Shown piece after piece: positions 35,687 to 48,780 of a DNA stretch of 64,000 nucleotides (positions are counted from its first letter, which is position 1; each line of letters begins with the position of its first letter). The notes below the pieces were generated by a model that worked only from the letters and a program-made list of their open reading frames with translations, was not told the DNA's origin and made no database searches. The position numbers and the translations under genes were made by a program. The DNA is from Ziziphus jujuba (taxonomy: Eukaryota > Streptophyta > Magnoliopsida > Rosales > Rhamnaceae), in the NCBI RefSeq assembly GCF_031755915.1, contig NC_083389.1:19363501-19427500 (forward strand), written 5' to 3'.

Positions 35687-37225
35687 TACAATTTCATTGG
35701 GGTTGCTGTGAAAAAGAGACTTCACAACCTTGCATTGGACTTGCGGCAACAAAGTAGAATTTCTCAAGCAAGTTATGTTCTTCCTCTACACGTTGTGAAT
35801 GACCGACCAATCCTTATCTCTTGGGTTTAAGAACATCCAAGTGGTTGATTTTCAAAATGTTGATGTCAGTGGAAAGGTTATTGAACAATTGATGTCGAAT
35901 TGTCCGTCTTTTCAACGATTGAGGGTGTTTCACTCCATTATTTTGGATGATTTAACAGTTTCAGCCAAAACATCAGTTGTTTTAAAGTATTTGGAAATAC
36001 GAGAGTGTTGCCAGATCAGAAAAGTTGAAGTTGTTGCCAAGAATCTTCTTACGCTGCACAGTCATGGAAAAGAAATGCCTGATAGTCGTTTCTTAGGAAT
36101 GTTCCTAAACTCGTTCAGCTATAAAATCACTGGGACTAACCTGAATCTGGCATACATATTGACACTGTTTTTGAAATGCTTTGCGGTTGTATCTCTCACC
36201 TACAAGTTCTCAAACTTGAAAACCATGCCAAGGTTAGTTTATTGAATTACAATGCTGGCTTTTATTTTTCTATAGGATTATGTAAATGTCTCATTCTTTG
36301 TGTTGTATTCAGAAAATCAAGAAGAGTCAAGTAATTCCTAAATCAATAAGTCTCAAGCATTTCCGATTTACTGTTGGCCTCAACTGCAGCCTTCTCCAAT
36401 TAAATGCGTTCATGGAGGCATTTCCTCACCTGCGAAGATTTGAATTAGAGGTAGGTTTGCAACACTATTTGTGTGTGATTTGTGTAAATGGAAGCACTAA
36501 GCATTCTCATTGATATTTGATATATTATTTACAAGTTTACAATATTATTTGTATGGTAATATACATGATATAAGGATCTATATGAAGAAACTTTATACTA
36601 GTTATTGCACAGATCAATTTTGGTCCTTGATTGCTAGTTTTGACTTGTGATTGATGCATTCTGATTTTTCTCTTTACTGCTAGCATAATCAGGTGTGGTT
36701 TTATTTGATATTTAGAACTTTGTTGCTTGCACGAATAGAGGCCTGATTAGAGGGATTGAGTTCCATAACTCCAAATTATGTTTTGTGTTATACATAATGA
36801 TAAACAAATGTTCTATTTCTTAGTTTTTTGAATTGTGATTTTTCTTTTATTTATGCAGTTGGAGCTCATGCATGATGAAGCTGAGGAAGATGAGTGCTGA
36901 CTTATATGTATGAAGTGGGGAAAATGAGTGCAGAAACATTGAAAAAGCCAAAAAATGTCCCCATTTTCACTTGAAGGTGGTTGAGTTATTTGGATATGCT
37001 ACCTGTATAAGAGATAACGATTTGGCATTTCATCTAATAGAAAGTGCAAAAGAATTGAAGAAGATGATTATCCATCCTTGCGATTCAAAATCTGATTCGG
37101 CTAAACAGATTGAAATTGTCCAAGAGCTTGAAGAAAAAGTTCCTTCCAACATTAAATTTTTGTGCTTACAATCTAAGAAACAAAAAAAATTAGGATTTGG
37201 ATATGTTGAGGATTTATGTATATAA
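35687..37225 (+). pseudogene. F-box/LRR/FBD-type gene remnant
   Basis: A splice acceptor near 35686 opens a frame with KKRLHNLALDLRQ and VLPLHVVND, which is F-box/LRR protein style. A frame change near 35800 leads into FKNIQVVDFQNVDVSG, LMSNCPSFQRLRVF, and VLKYLEIREC, which are leucine-rich-repeat units. A second exon (about 36313-36450, flanked by AG and GTAGGT) reads SLKHFRFTVGLNC and AFPHLRRFELE. A third starts at 36860 (LELMHDEAEEDE) and soon stops. Text from 36940 reads KAKKCPHFHLKVVELFGYA, LIESAKELKKMIIHP, an FBD-domain pattern, and ends at 37225. The N-terminal F-box is not seen. Stops and frameshifts make a working protein unlikely; the intact family selects substrates for SCF ubiquitin ligases. 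Confidence 0.6.
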
Positions 37226-37639
37226 GAAGCATTGATTGGGATAGGTTTCTTCAAGAAAAGAAAATTAGGATATGGATACATTGAGGATGGATGTTGTATA
37301 TAACCATAGTCATTATGATATCACTAATAGACATTTTGTTTTAATGCATTTTCACTTTGTTTCGACTTTCCTAAACTCTCTGTTTTACTACTATTTATAT
37401 AGATTTTAAAGTAATTTAGTAATTGTACATTTTTCTTTTCCATATATTAATTACATTGAAGTTATGTTACACATGCTTTACATGCATTAGAACACTAGTT
37501 AGTTAACCACTTCTCAATTATAATTACTATCTTTTTCCAGCATGTATTCTAAAAAAAAAAAAGGTGATCGTCTATCCAAAAAAAACTCTTACTATTCCCC
37601 ACATATCTATAGTTTCTTCCTCCACTCTATCTACTTCTT

Positions 37640-38500
37640 GTTTTAGCCTTTTATTCTATTTCATGGCACTCCATGCTACAACAATTTTCGATCTCCCTTT
37701 GTGAATCACATATTTTAGCATTGCTATCTCAAACTGTGCTTCTGTTTCTCTTTCCCTTATAGGTCTCAGCTTTTGCCTCCGCTGTGTCATTATTAAGCAT
37801 TTCAAAATCACTGGACAACTTGCTTGCCAAATCATTTGCATTTTTCAGCTCCATTTTAAATCCCTTAATCAAAGCTTCTTGACTCAAGATTGTTCTCTCC
37901 TTGAACTCTAACTCATCCTTTTGCAGCTTTGATTTGATAATATGGAATCATAAGCAGCTTTTTGGGACAAAACTAGTATTTTGTTGAGCCTGTTCAAGTT
38001 CTAATTCAAGTACTTCCATAGAAAGGCACTTGGCATTAAACTTATTCTTCAACTCGTCCATCATTTCTTTTTCAATTCTTATATCTTTTGGCAACTGGTG
38101 TTCCTGAATTTCATCGTTTTAGCTGCCTCAATCTCAGTGTCTTTCTCGGATATTATTACAAATTTCACTTTTCCTGTTTCGGTAACAGAACTTTCAACAT
38201 AAGAATAGCATCATTGAGCTCTGAGATATGCTTCAAAAGCTTTCAAACTTTTGTTTATCCATCTTCACTGCTGTTTCCATCAACTCTACTTGTTTCAAGG
38301 ACTTGACCTCCAAATCTCTTGAAGAAGCAAGTTCCATTTTGGTTTTGAGCAGCTCTTCTTTTATAGCTTTCAACTCATGCACAACATGCTCAAGCGCTCA
38401 TATTCTAAAGCAAAGTTCTGGTGGAAAATTCTTTACTTACAAGCAATCTTTTGATCATTTAAAGAATGATTTGGACCACCCAGCTGTTGTGAAAGACTGA
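37640..38500 (-). pseudogene. Decayed coiled-coil protein gene, part 1
   Basis: On the minus strand, several overlapping frames carry heptad-rich, Glu/Lys/Leu-rich text without low-complexity DNA. Examples are HVVHELKAIKEELLKTKMEL, SLKQVELMETAVKMDKQKF, SEKDTEIEAAKTMKF, EKEMMDELKNKF, LELELEQAQQNTS and SQEALIKGFKMELKNANDL. The frame changes at least three times and stops recur. The pattern is like plant long coiled-coil proteins (WEB/ICR-like), but the family is a guess. Confidence 0.45.
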
Positions 38501-39214
38501 GTTTGACTTATTACCAATTACTTTTTTCCACCAATAATTTCTGCTAAAGCAACTCAGTTCTCCATTTTTTCATTCTTTGCATAATTAAACCTCTTGTTAA
38601 TTATATTGGATATGTCTATATCTAAAATAAAATTCAACTGGAGTGATTGAAAAATAGTGTCTGCTACGTAGCAGGGTTGTCATTTGTTAATTTCCTACTT
38701 AGTTATTTAAACAACTTCACTCTCACTCACAATGAATATAGATAAGGCAAACAGACAAAACTAGCAGGTAAACGACAATACTTTTTATATTGTTTTTTGG
38801 GATTTTTTACTATTGTTGAAATTTTAAGTTGCAAAAATTACTATAGGGGAAATGAAATTGTGCAGCTTTTATTTGATTTCGAAACTTTAATCTTGGATAT
38901 GTGTTGCCGGGGGTTGATTTGATAATTTGTTAACTTGATCTTGAGTATTTTGCTGTGATTTTTGTTTAACTATTAAAAAAGCTTGAATATTTTGCTATCA
39001 GTCAGAAGGGCCTGATACAAATAATATAAGAAAATCAAATAATCTTTGAAACAATATTTGTGGAACATGTTCATCACATACTTTTTAACATTACGTAAAT
39101 AATTTAGAATTTCATGTTGAATACCTTACCTAGTGGGGATCTATTCTTGGTGAGGTGCTACTTGTGGAAATATTCTCATATTCTTTAGGGGCAGAGACCT
39201 CCCTAAATGTTGAT

Positions 39215-39570
39215 CCTCGATTCCTGCTTTTGCTTTCTCAGCTGTTTCAGCCCTGCTAACAGCCTACTCTGCTTCCATTTCTGAATTCCCCTATCTTTGC
39301 ATTTGCAGCTTCCAACTCCTTCAGAATCTTCAATCCACCATCCTTTTCTTGTGGCGCAAGTAACGGATTTGAATCTCGGCCATCTTTACCAAAGGATTCA
39401 TATTCCTTCAATGAAATTGTTATGTGGGAATCATTATCATCGATTTAGGAAACATCTACTTCCTCAAAAGGATTCTCCAAATGGGGGTTGATAATGCTAA
39501 AGGAAGCGGTTTCTTCCTCTTCCTCTTCCTTATCTGCTTCTTGTTTTAACCTTTCATTCTCTTTGTTGGC
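39215..39570 (-). pseudogene. Decayed coiled-coil protein gene, part 2
   Basis: On the minus strand: EADKEEEEEETASFS, ITISLKEYESFGKDG, then LKILKELEAANAKIGEFR, followed by stops and alanine/glutamate-rich text. The order (acidic stretch, SLKEYES, coiled coil) resembles the C-terminal half of WEB-family proteins. On the minus strand it lies upstream of 37640-38500, so both may derive from one gene, with the part between (38500-39215) unrecognisable. Confidence 0.35.
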
Positions 39571-40770
39571 ACTCCCTGCTTCTAATGCTAGCAGCTGAAC
39601 AGCAATTATATAGTCACTAAAATGATCATTTATTTAGCTTAAACGAAGCTGATGCAGCTTTTTTTTTTTTTTTTTCTTTTTTTCCTCATCTTTTTTCTTT
39701 AGTTAACATTGTGAACATCCCAAATCTTAGTAGGTGCAAGACCGAAATACTGAAAATAATATTGGGCCTACCTCAAACTTTTTTCTTTTTTTTGCTTTAT
39801 TCCTACATTTTCTTTTATTTCCAGATATAATATGTACAGAAAGTCCTCATAGTTGAAGATGGTACTGAATCTACACATTCTCAGAACTTGATTGTATAGA
39901 AGTAAATATGAAATTAAATACTATGTGTGGAATCCTGTTCACGAAACTAGCTGTTATTTGTTCTGATAATGATGAATGCATTCGATGCTTCCATTATGGG
40001 CCTTAAATTGGAATGTGCGTAAAACCAATGTCATAGGTGAATATATGCTGTGTTTATGTTTTATCTCATTTTGCCTTTTTGTTTTATTTTATAAATCCAC
40101 TTCTTTTGCTTGTGAATGTGGAGAGTGATAGCTCTCCCTGTAAAAAAGTTTCATGTATGAACAAATTGACAAGTGTGCTTTGTTATATTTCTGACAATAA
40201 ATCAATATAAATGCCGGTTATTATTTTCAGCAATAAGTGACATTTATAACCACCCAAATTTTCAAATTTGTCACTTCTTAAATTATAAAAAAAAAAAAAA
40301 AAATCTTATGGTGCTTAGTTGTGTTAATTGGAATTTGTCATTTGTTATAAAAATTGGTGGGAATTTTTCTCAAATTTTAGCTTCTTTTAAAAGTTTTCAA
40401 ACCTGGACTTTGAGTTCTTAACTTTTTTGTGAGCAATATTCGTTGTATTAGTTTTCTTGGGGTGTAAATTTTGGTTTCCAAAAAATTGTTAAGGGTAGCG
40501 TATTTTGTTAATTTTGAAGATTGTAAATTTTAGTGATAAATCATTTTCTTGGGAGTTAAGAAACCTTTTTAGTACTTCATTTGGGAAATTTAATTTGTAT
40601 TGGATATTTGATAAATGGTATTTTGGTGATACAAGAATGAAAAATGGTTTTTAAGGAATTTGTTGTCTCAGAATTTAATTGTGTTTTTGGATGAAATATT
40701 TTTAAGAACTTTCAAGGTCATTTTTCACCTTTCCTTGTAAAATTTGTGGAATGACAAATCTACCCCAATA
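39570..40770. other. Intergenic T-rich sequence without a recognised gene
   Basis: It contains T-runs (39659-39675, 39690 region) and an A-run at 40288-40303. No coding signal or transposon boundary could be fixed. Confidence 0.5.
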
Positions 40771-40777
40771 CCATGTC

Positions 40778-40786
40778 TATATAAAA
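40778..40786 (+). promoter_or_regulatory. TATA-box-like element
   Basis: TATATAAAA in a C-rich setting (ATGTC before, CCCCACC after), followed by a pyrimidine-rich stretch, looks like a plant core promoter. The transcribed side is split by the solo LTR at 40846 and resumes at 45322. It could belong to an old LTR or to a lost gene. Confidence 0.35.
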
Positions 40787-41279
40787 CCCCACCTCCCTTA
40801 TTTTATTAGTTTTCTCTTCATTTGCTCTTGCTTCCATCGAAAAACCGTCAAGGGGCTCCCAAGATTTCTTTCTGAAATCCTAAATAAGCAAGAGGAAACC
40901 TCATTGGACCGTACTACGGAAAATCCGATAACATCTCCCCTAAAGGTTGAATATATCCCAAAAATTTTCTGCACGAAACACACTTTTATACGGTATCACC
41001 TTATCCCTCCAACCTTACTATAAATAATTCCACAAAAGATAGCACTTCGATAACAAAATATCATTATATATTTATATACTAGAAATATTTTAATAAACAA
41101 AAATTACCTTTAAATATGCACGTCCACCCATACCACACACTTCGTGCCACACATTTCAAATACCTTTCAAATATCATTTTAAAAATATACCAATATGTAA
41201 CATAGAAAGAAGGGTAACAAAACCACCACATTAACAATAATAATAGTAATCATTTTAATGATAATAATAGTATTAATAT

Positions 41280-41515
41280 AACTTGCCCGAGAGCCACCAT
41301 ATAATCATACCTATTCGAAGGCTATCATACTTTTCCAAATTAAAGGCTATCACTTAACCACACCTGTCCAAAGATTATCTCATCTGCCCAAAGGCTACCA
41401 CTTGCCCAGTGGCTATTACTTAACCATATCTGCCTGAGGACTACCACTTGTCTAAGGGCTATTATACCTTATTGGATAGCTATTGTTCTTACTTGTGGTC
41501 TGTGATACTTGCCTA
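41280..41515. repeat. Decayed 20-bp minisatellite of the family B LTR
   Basis: Irregular repeats of the CTGCCCAAAGGCTACCACTT kind, equivalent in place and sequence to 12587-12780. Confidence 0.7.
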
Positions 41516-41519
41516 AACA

Positions 41520-41762
41520 TAATGTGTAATAATAATAATAATAATAATAGTATAGTAATAATAATAAATGATAGTAACAATAAAAGTTATAATTATATTA
41601 ATAATACTAATAACGATAATAATAATGATAATGATAGCAATAATGAATAAATAAATAATAAAACATTAATAATCATAGTAACAATATTAATAACAATAAT
41701 AAAAATTACAACAATTAATAATAGCGACTACAATAATAATTAACACTAACATCAGTGATAAC

Positions 41763-41793
<31 letters not shown>

Positions 41794-42310
41794 TGAAAAT
41801 AACAATAAAAATAATCATGATAAATAATAATAACAAATACAATGATAATGATGATAATGATGATAATAACAATAATAATAATAAAATAATAATAATAATA
41901 ATAATAACAATAGTAATAACAATTATAATAATCTCAATAATTAATAATAATAATAATAACTACGATAATAATTGACAGCAATTTTAATGATAAATACTAC
42001 TGATAATAAAAATAGTAGCAACAACAATTATAATAATGATAATAATAGAATTAATAATAATAATCAATGAAAGTAACAATAAAAATAATCATAAAAAATA
42101 ATAATAAAAAATATAATAATGATAATAAAAGCAATAATGATATTAATAATGGTGATGATAATAGTAATAATAATGAGAACAGTAATAATAATAATAATAA
42201 CCGCTAATAATGATAATAATAATAATAAATAATAAATAATAAATATATAGAGAAATAATAACAACAGCATTAATAGCCATAATAAGATTAATAATCGTAA
42301 TAACAATAAG
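41520..42310. repeat. Long AAT-rich microsatellite
   Basis: About 790 bp of imperfect (AAT)n with AAC, GAT and AAAT interruptions. Asn-rich and Ile-rich frames across it are artefacts. Confidence 0.92.
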
Positions 42311-42627
42311 GCATATAAAAATAATATTAGGAAATCAAATCATGAATAGATAAGGAGACATAAGATAAAACAACATTTCAAAATTCATAAACATATTACC
42401 AAATAAGTACACTCATATAGGAGGTACATATGATACCGTTTAATATGCTACACGATCCATAATATCAGTTATCGCCAACACTCTGCTACCAATACAGCCT
42501 AGGGTGGTTGCCCATATTGGTCGTTCGATCCCCTTGACTCGTAGACAATATAGTTACGAGGCTAGTTACTCATGGACTACATCAGATTGTTACTCTCGTA
42601 TGGTGTAGTATACACAAACATAATATA

Positions 42628-42629
<2 letters not shown>

Positions 42630-42672
<43 letters not shown>
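42630..42672. repeat. TA dinucleotide microsatellite
   Basis: An uninterrupted TA run of about 40 bp. The equivalent site in the other family B LTR (13388-13411) is much shorter. Confidence 0.9.
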
Positions 42673-42675
<3 letters not shown>

Positions 42676-43784
42676 GTATATATGAAAAAGGTACTTGATG
42701 CACTATACTATATAATAGTGGTACTTGACTGTACCCAGTGTTCCAAGCACCATCTAGCGGGAAGGTTAAAAAAAGAACCTGCATCCGGTCACCTTGGCGT
42801 CCAATGGCGCTGATGCTATCAACAGTCATCCTGGCCATGGAGAAGGGGTGACTGATGCTCACTCTGCATTATACCTGCCTACCCTTAGGTCCATGGCATC
42901 TCACAAGTGAACCCTATATACTTGCGCACGAACAACAAATATAGTACAGAACACCAGTACATGTATACCAGTGGTGCCTGACAGTACCAACCTCCCAAGC
43001 ACTGTCCAACGGGAAGATTAAAAAGAGAACCTGCATTCGGTCGCCTTGAGGTCCCAACGGCACCAATGCTATCAACAGTCATTCTGGCTATAGAGGGAGG
43101 GGGGGGGGGGTGATTGATTCTTACTGTGTATTATATCTGCCTACCCTCAAGTCCATGGCATACCACAGGACAACCTATATACTCTAATCATATATACAGT
43201 ACAAAACACCAGTATTGTATGATGCATCTAAATCATAAATCATGTATCTTATAAATACCAAAGTTTAATAAAAAAAATAGCAAGTTTAGTACATCATTTA
43301 AACCCATAAAATTTCACCTTTACTTTCAATCCATCATTATAAATCCACCAATATAAATATGTTAATTTTTCAACACCATAAAATCAAATCCATAATTATT
43401 TAAATTCATAAATGCATATTTTTTAGCCCAATAATTTAATACCAATATTTTCATAAATTTCCTTGAAATTTATTTATACAAAATATTATTTAAAATCATA
43501 TGAAAATTTATATATATTTAAATGCATAGAATAACAGTTTTTTTATTTAAACAACAATTCAACAACAAAAATTAACATTAATTTAACAAAATTTAAATCC
43601 ACAATTTCTTAAAAATCAAAATATAGTTTTGATGCAACATATATTTTTAATTCATACAATTTTGACATCATAAATTCAAATAAAAATCTTATTAAATATC
43701 CAACACATAAAACATATTTTCCAAATATTTAATCAACACAAACTATACACATTTAGCAACCCAAATAATTTTGGAAGACCACTT

Positions 43785-43786
43785 AC

Positions 43787-43819
<33 letters not shown>

Positions 43820-44130
43820 TACACATATACATACACATATACATATATATATATATATACACATACATATATATACACAAGTATGTATGTATGTGCATAT
43901 ACAAATATATTCTATATATATATATATACATATAGTTCTATACTCACACACACATGTTCATATACATATACATATTCTTTCAACAATTAAATAACTATAT
44001 GCACATACTTTTACATTCACAAAATATATATGTATATCTATGAACCTAACACATATCAATAATATACACCCATATTTATACACACATATATATACGAAAC
44101 ATATATATTTACCAACATGAACATACATAT
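43785..44130. repeat. TA/CA mixed microsatellite cluster
   Basis: Successive TATATA, CACACA and ACATATA runs. The related LTR has the same cluster near 27700-28160. Tyr-Ile-Cys repeat frames here are artefacts. Confidence 0.85.
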
Positions 44131-45321
44131 GTGTATATAAACATGTATTAAACATGTATGTATACAATCTAACTCAATTTTCTTCAATTTTCACATTTAA
44201 TATAATAATTTATTTAAAAATGACATCTTTTTAAATACACTACCATAATTCACAAATGAGGTACCAATGGAAAGCTAAGAGGATGTGCAACACGAAGCTA
44301 ACCTTCATTGAGCTCAAAACTGTCAGAATTGGCCGGAAAGTTTTGACCAAACTTCCCCACTATGTATCTCACAAACAGCTTGGAAGTTGGACAAATGGAG
44401 GTTATTGTTTAGATTAGAGGGTCAAAAAAAAGGGGGAGGGACCTAGATCAAGGCCAAAAACCGCTCGTAAATCGGCCACCCTGAGTGACACCGACATCCA
44501 ATGTTGGATGCCGATCTCGGCTTTTCAGCCATCCAAACAGCCAAAAATTTGATAGCCGAGGTCGTGCAACCATGGGTCACGACTCCGTCTGGCGCATGTG
44601 ATAGTCCGACGGTAGGAAAGGGGCTTTTCAAAGGGGACCTGAGAGAGGAGAGAGAGGAAGAGAGAGAGAACGGAGAGTGAATTTGGCTGGCTCCCTCTTT
44701 TTCATGGGAAAGGGAGGAAGAAAAAGTAAAAGAAAAAGAAAAAGAAACATAAAAATATAATACTATAATATAATATTTTATTCATGTTGACACATGGCAC
44801 TTTCTCGTCTTAACACGTGGCACCATTTTTCAACATGACACATAGCACATCCCAACTGATGACATAAGGCATAAATCAAGACTTCATTGAATGTTCCACT
44901 ATTTGCTAAAATCAGTCCCGAAAAAATAGATATAACTTTACAGACCCGTAACTTTTCAACTGCAAGTCCAAATTAAGAGTACCGATAGTCTGTGGACTTG
45001 TATCGATGTGCACTTTCATACAACACATGGGTCAACAACAAAATTTATGTAAATAAAAAGTCAACTTTAGACTCATTGATCAGTCTGGATTGTATCTTGT
45101 TTTGATCATAACTTTTTATTCTTAACTCCGATTTTAGCATACTACCAATTTACGAACTTGTGTCAACGAGTACTTTGCCATGGTACTCGGTCAACACAAA
45201 ATTCCACCCACACTTTAAAGTGAACCATGAAACTCATTTAGTCAATCTCAGTGAACATTGGTCAAACTTGGTTAAAATTTCAAGCTTGGGGCATTTTTTT
45301 GGGTCGGGATTTTACAAAAAC

Positions 45322-48150
45322 ACCCTCCAATACTTTCTTTCTTTTCCTTCTTCTTCCTTTCTTCTTCTTTTTTTTTTTTTTTTACTCTTCTTTTCTTATC
45401 CTCCCTCTTCAAACTGAGAACCCATCTACCCCACCTATTGATCTTGTTTCATTCTTTTTAGCTCAAAATTGAGATAATCTTTAGCAAGTATGGTTATGGT
45501 TTGATTTACACTAGTGTTGCATGCTTGAAAGCCTGCTCTTCTCTTCTTACTACTCGAAATTCTCTTTTGATGTTGTGTGTGAATTTTTGAGTTTATCTCT
45601 TAAAATTTTACTTAGATCTTGTTTTGTATTTTGGGTCATATTGATTCTAATGCTTAACTTTGAAGTGAGATGCATGTGATTTTTTGAGCTTGTAGATCCA
45701 GTGAGAATGGGAGCTCGAACAAAATCTATCTTCTTCTTCTTCTTTTTTTTTTTTTTTTTTTTTATCTTCTCATGGATTTAGAGTTTTGTTGTGTGTGATT
45801 ATTGTTGGAATGTGGATATTTTCCTACATGTATTGATCCATGGGTTTTCAGAACAAAGTTAGTACTATCTCGGTATTTTTCAATACCAGTATGGATGCTT
45901 CCAAAATCTTCAAGTTTTTGTTAATTTTTCACTATGATCATATACTAATTTTTGTATATGTTTTGGGTTTTTGTTATGGAAGTATAGATCCTTGGTTGCA
46001 TGTGATAATTCATAAGTTTTTTCTAACAAAATTTTTGCTGCTTTTTGGTCATTGACAAAACCAGAGGTCTCCAAAATTTTTGTCCTTCAGTTTTTTATTT
46101 TATTCCTTAAAAATGTTAGTTGGTTTTGTTCTATGTTTTAAACACGTCGAATTCCATTGTTTATTTTCATGTTGCATGTATTGAATTCTTGATTTTTATA
46201 AAATAAAATCACTTGGAATTTCTTTAAACCCATTAATACTTGGTTTTTACCTTGAATTTCTTTTGGTTTTCTTTAAAATCTAAGCTCATCCTTGTGCAAG
46301 GTTATGTGCACATGTGTTAAGTAAATGGATTGTTTTGCTTGCAGTCACTATTGAAATAAAAATAAAAATTTACTTTATTTTCTATACTCTTTAAAAACCT
46401 CAAATTTGGTTGCTTTTGTTTTTGAATAGTTTCTTTTGGCTCTTGGTTAAAGTTTGAATTGATTTCATGTGTTGCATGTTGGCATCTACTTAATTTTCAA
46501 GACAAAATGCTTGGACTTATTGCACTTGGCCAAATGGAGAGGTTGGCCCAAACCTTTGAATTGGTTTCCTTTTTCATTCTTGACTTTATTTACAATGAGA
46601 TACATGTTTTGAGTTTCAATTTTTTTTTTTTTTTTTTTTGTCCTTGAGTTCGGAAAATTACTTATTGAAATTCATTGAGTTCTAAATCACTTTATTTGAC
46701 CATTTGTTTGCTTTAAAAACTGATAAGCACTATTCTAAATTTTTCTAAGTTTTGTTCTAAATGCTGCTAAGTTTTGACTTGGAATTGAAATTGTTTCCGG
46801 TACTTGAGGCATGTTGGTTAAGTTGTGGAGAACCACGGGAATTTAGTTGATTTAGCTTGGTCTTTTATTGTTGAATGTTGGGATTGTAAGATTTGAATCA
46901 ATGTAGTTTGGAATTGATGATAATGTGGTTGCTAATTGATGTTTGACCATGGTTTAAATCCTTACAGAGTTGGAGGCTTACTTTTTTTTATTAATTGCTT
47001 AACTTGGAAACCTTGATATAAGTAATTGAAAATGGTGATTGGGTTTATTCTTGATTTTATACTTGGATTATGGTTAGAATGGTTAGTAGTGGAATCAAGT
47101 TAAAGACTTTGAACCTAAAAGTTATCATTGTGATTTTTGAAATATTGACATCTTTAATTTGTGGAAATGAAGCTTTTGGACCTAAATTTAAGGCTTGGCC
47201 AAGAGGTTTGATCAATTAAAAAGTAAATGGTTTTCATGGTTTGTTTTGGAAAGAATTTGGTTTTGGTTCATGGCTTTGTTTTATTCATGCTGTAAAGGAT
47301 TTGAATTTTGAGGTTAGGTTTAAGATTTCAAATTTATTGGAAGACTCTTAGTTAATTAAAATGTGTTTGAAATAATTAAGTTAAGTTTAAATTATCTTTA
47401 TTTTTGGAAGACTTTTGGGAATTAAATTATTTTAATTTTGGATATATGGATTTGGATTTACATAAAATTAATGACAATTGGACTAGTACTCTAATTCAAT
47501 TATGGAACTTATAAATTTATTTTGGACTTAAATATTTTTCTTGAAAGTTAAGATTTGTTAGTTAAGTTATAAGTTAATTGATTTTATTATATGGATTGCT
47601 GGATATCGTGGTTTGGTCTGAATAATTTGGAACTAGTTTTTGTTGGATACTAACTGGTTAGTTGGTGGTGGTGATTGTTTGATGTTGGCTATAAGATACC
47701 AAACTTGATAATTTGGAAATTTTGATAGAAAGAGAATCTATAGTGAGAGTGGTTAATTATGATTTATCGATTGATATCTGATATTTAGACTTAGTCTAAT
47801 CAACACAAGGATTAGAGATATGATTGTTCTATGGTCCCCAATTGATCACTGAGGAGACAAGAAGGACTATTCTGTAGCCTCAGTGTTAGTTACCTACAGA
47901 AGATAGACAAGGCTAACATCTGGACTTGTTTGGTTAGTAAAACCGGAGTCAAGTTTATGGATATAGTTATGGATATGTGATGATGATGAGTTGGATTATG
48001 GATATGATTATAGTTGTTACCTACTTTGATGTGTTTTCTATACGTGTAGTGGCATAAGGTTTTCCTAATATGCACTGATTTGTTCTTGACATGTGTTAGT
48101 TAAATGATTCACAAATGAACAGCATACAGTAATTAGGATTAATAATGTCT
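45322..48150 (+). other. T-rich sequence of uncertain origin, possibly an old LTR or leader
   Basis: The plus strand is strongly T- and G-rich (many TTTTGG and TTGGTT words), with long T-runs at 45369-45384, 45745-45763 and 46621-46639. No frame of interest was found. Together with 40600-40845, where a TATA-like box occurs, it could be one long LTR or leader of an unrecognised gypsy element into which the family B LTR inserted. I found no second copy in the window to prove it. Confidence 0.3.
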
Positions 48151-48780
48151 TATTGGAATCTTGGATCCTCTCCCATGTGCATAAAGTAGAAGTAGACAAG
48201 GGAAGAGAAAAACGAGAAAGAATGTTCTTGGTTAGTGGTAGTGAGGGGTGATTAACGCGACGATGCTAAGAGTCCTTAGAATTTTTGGGCGATGTAGTGG
48301 AGGAAAAAGCAGTGATGGGATTGGATATTGGCCATTCATACAAATGTCCTCTATTCCAACCGCGTACCAAAGATGCCCTCCGTGTTCTGATCCTTCACAA
48401 GAAAAGAGTCAAAGGAAAAATTCAATGGATGTATTATTTGTGAACAAAATTGTGAGACAGAAAATAGATTTTTCATATTATATGGTGCAGTCAAGAGATT
48501 ATTAAGCAGAAAGTTCTTGTTATGTGAAGCAAGCTTACTCTTACAATTGCCAATAACTATATCACCGTTACTACCATATTCGAATATATTGCCAGATTCT
48601 GACGATCAGAAGTGATATGATGAGAGGCATTGAATCAACCACTCATGAGTTGGTGGAGCCACCTGATTCATTAGACATATAATTGGCTTGAGGGTAGCAG
48701 GACTCATGGACAACATGAGATGGAGAAGGTTTGGATCGACAAACTTCAGCATTATGGCTCACTTTATCGCATATATTTCT
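48150..48780. other. Unassigned sequence
   Basis: A short open frame (48248-48505, plus) has ordinary composition (IFGRCSGGKSSDGIGYW, RCPPCSDPSQ) but no recognisable family. It is less AT-rich than what follows and may be the inner part of the DNA transposon whose end is at 50036. Confidence 0.25.

Larger units (their letters stand above)
40846..45316 (-). mobile_element. Second solo LTR of gypsy family B
   Basis: The 4471-bp LTR runs from CGTCAAGG (TG changed to CG) to TTTTACA with exact AAAAC duplications at 40841-40845 and 45317-45321. It is collinear with the solo LTR at 12180-29449: GAAAATCCGATAAC near its start, the minisatellite, the AAT tract, the block with CTGCTACCAATACAGCC, the TA/CA tracts and the AGTCAAC words. 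It is more decayed than family A. No internal coding part is present. Confidence 0.92.

Noticed and set aside
41793..42306. Asn-rich and Ile/Leu-rich frames
   Set aside because: Translation of a long AAT microsatellite.
43733..44167. Tyr-Ile-Cys-rich frames resembling membrane peptides
   Set aside because: Translation of TA/CA microsatellites.
48248..48505. 85-codon frame as a host gene
   Set aside because: No recognisable domain, no splice or promoter context, and it lies beside transposon sequence.
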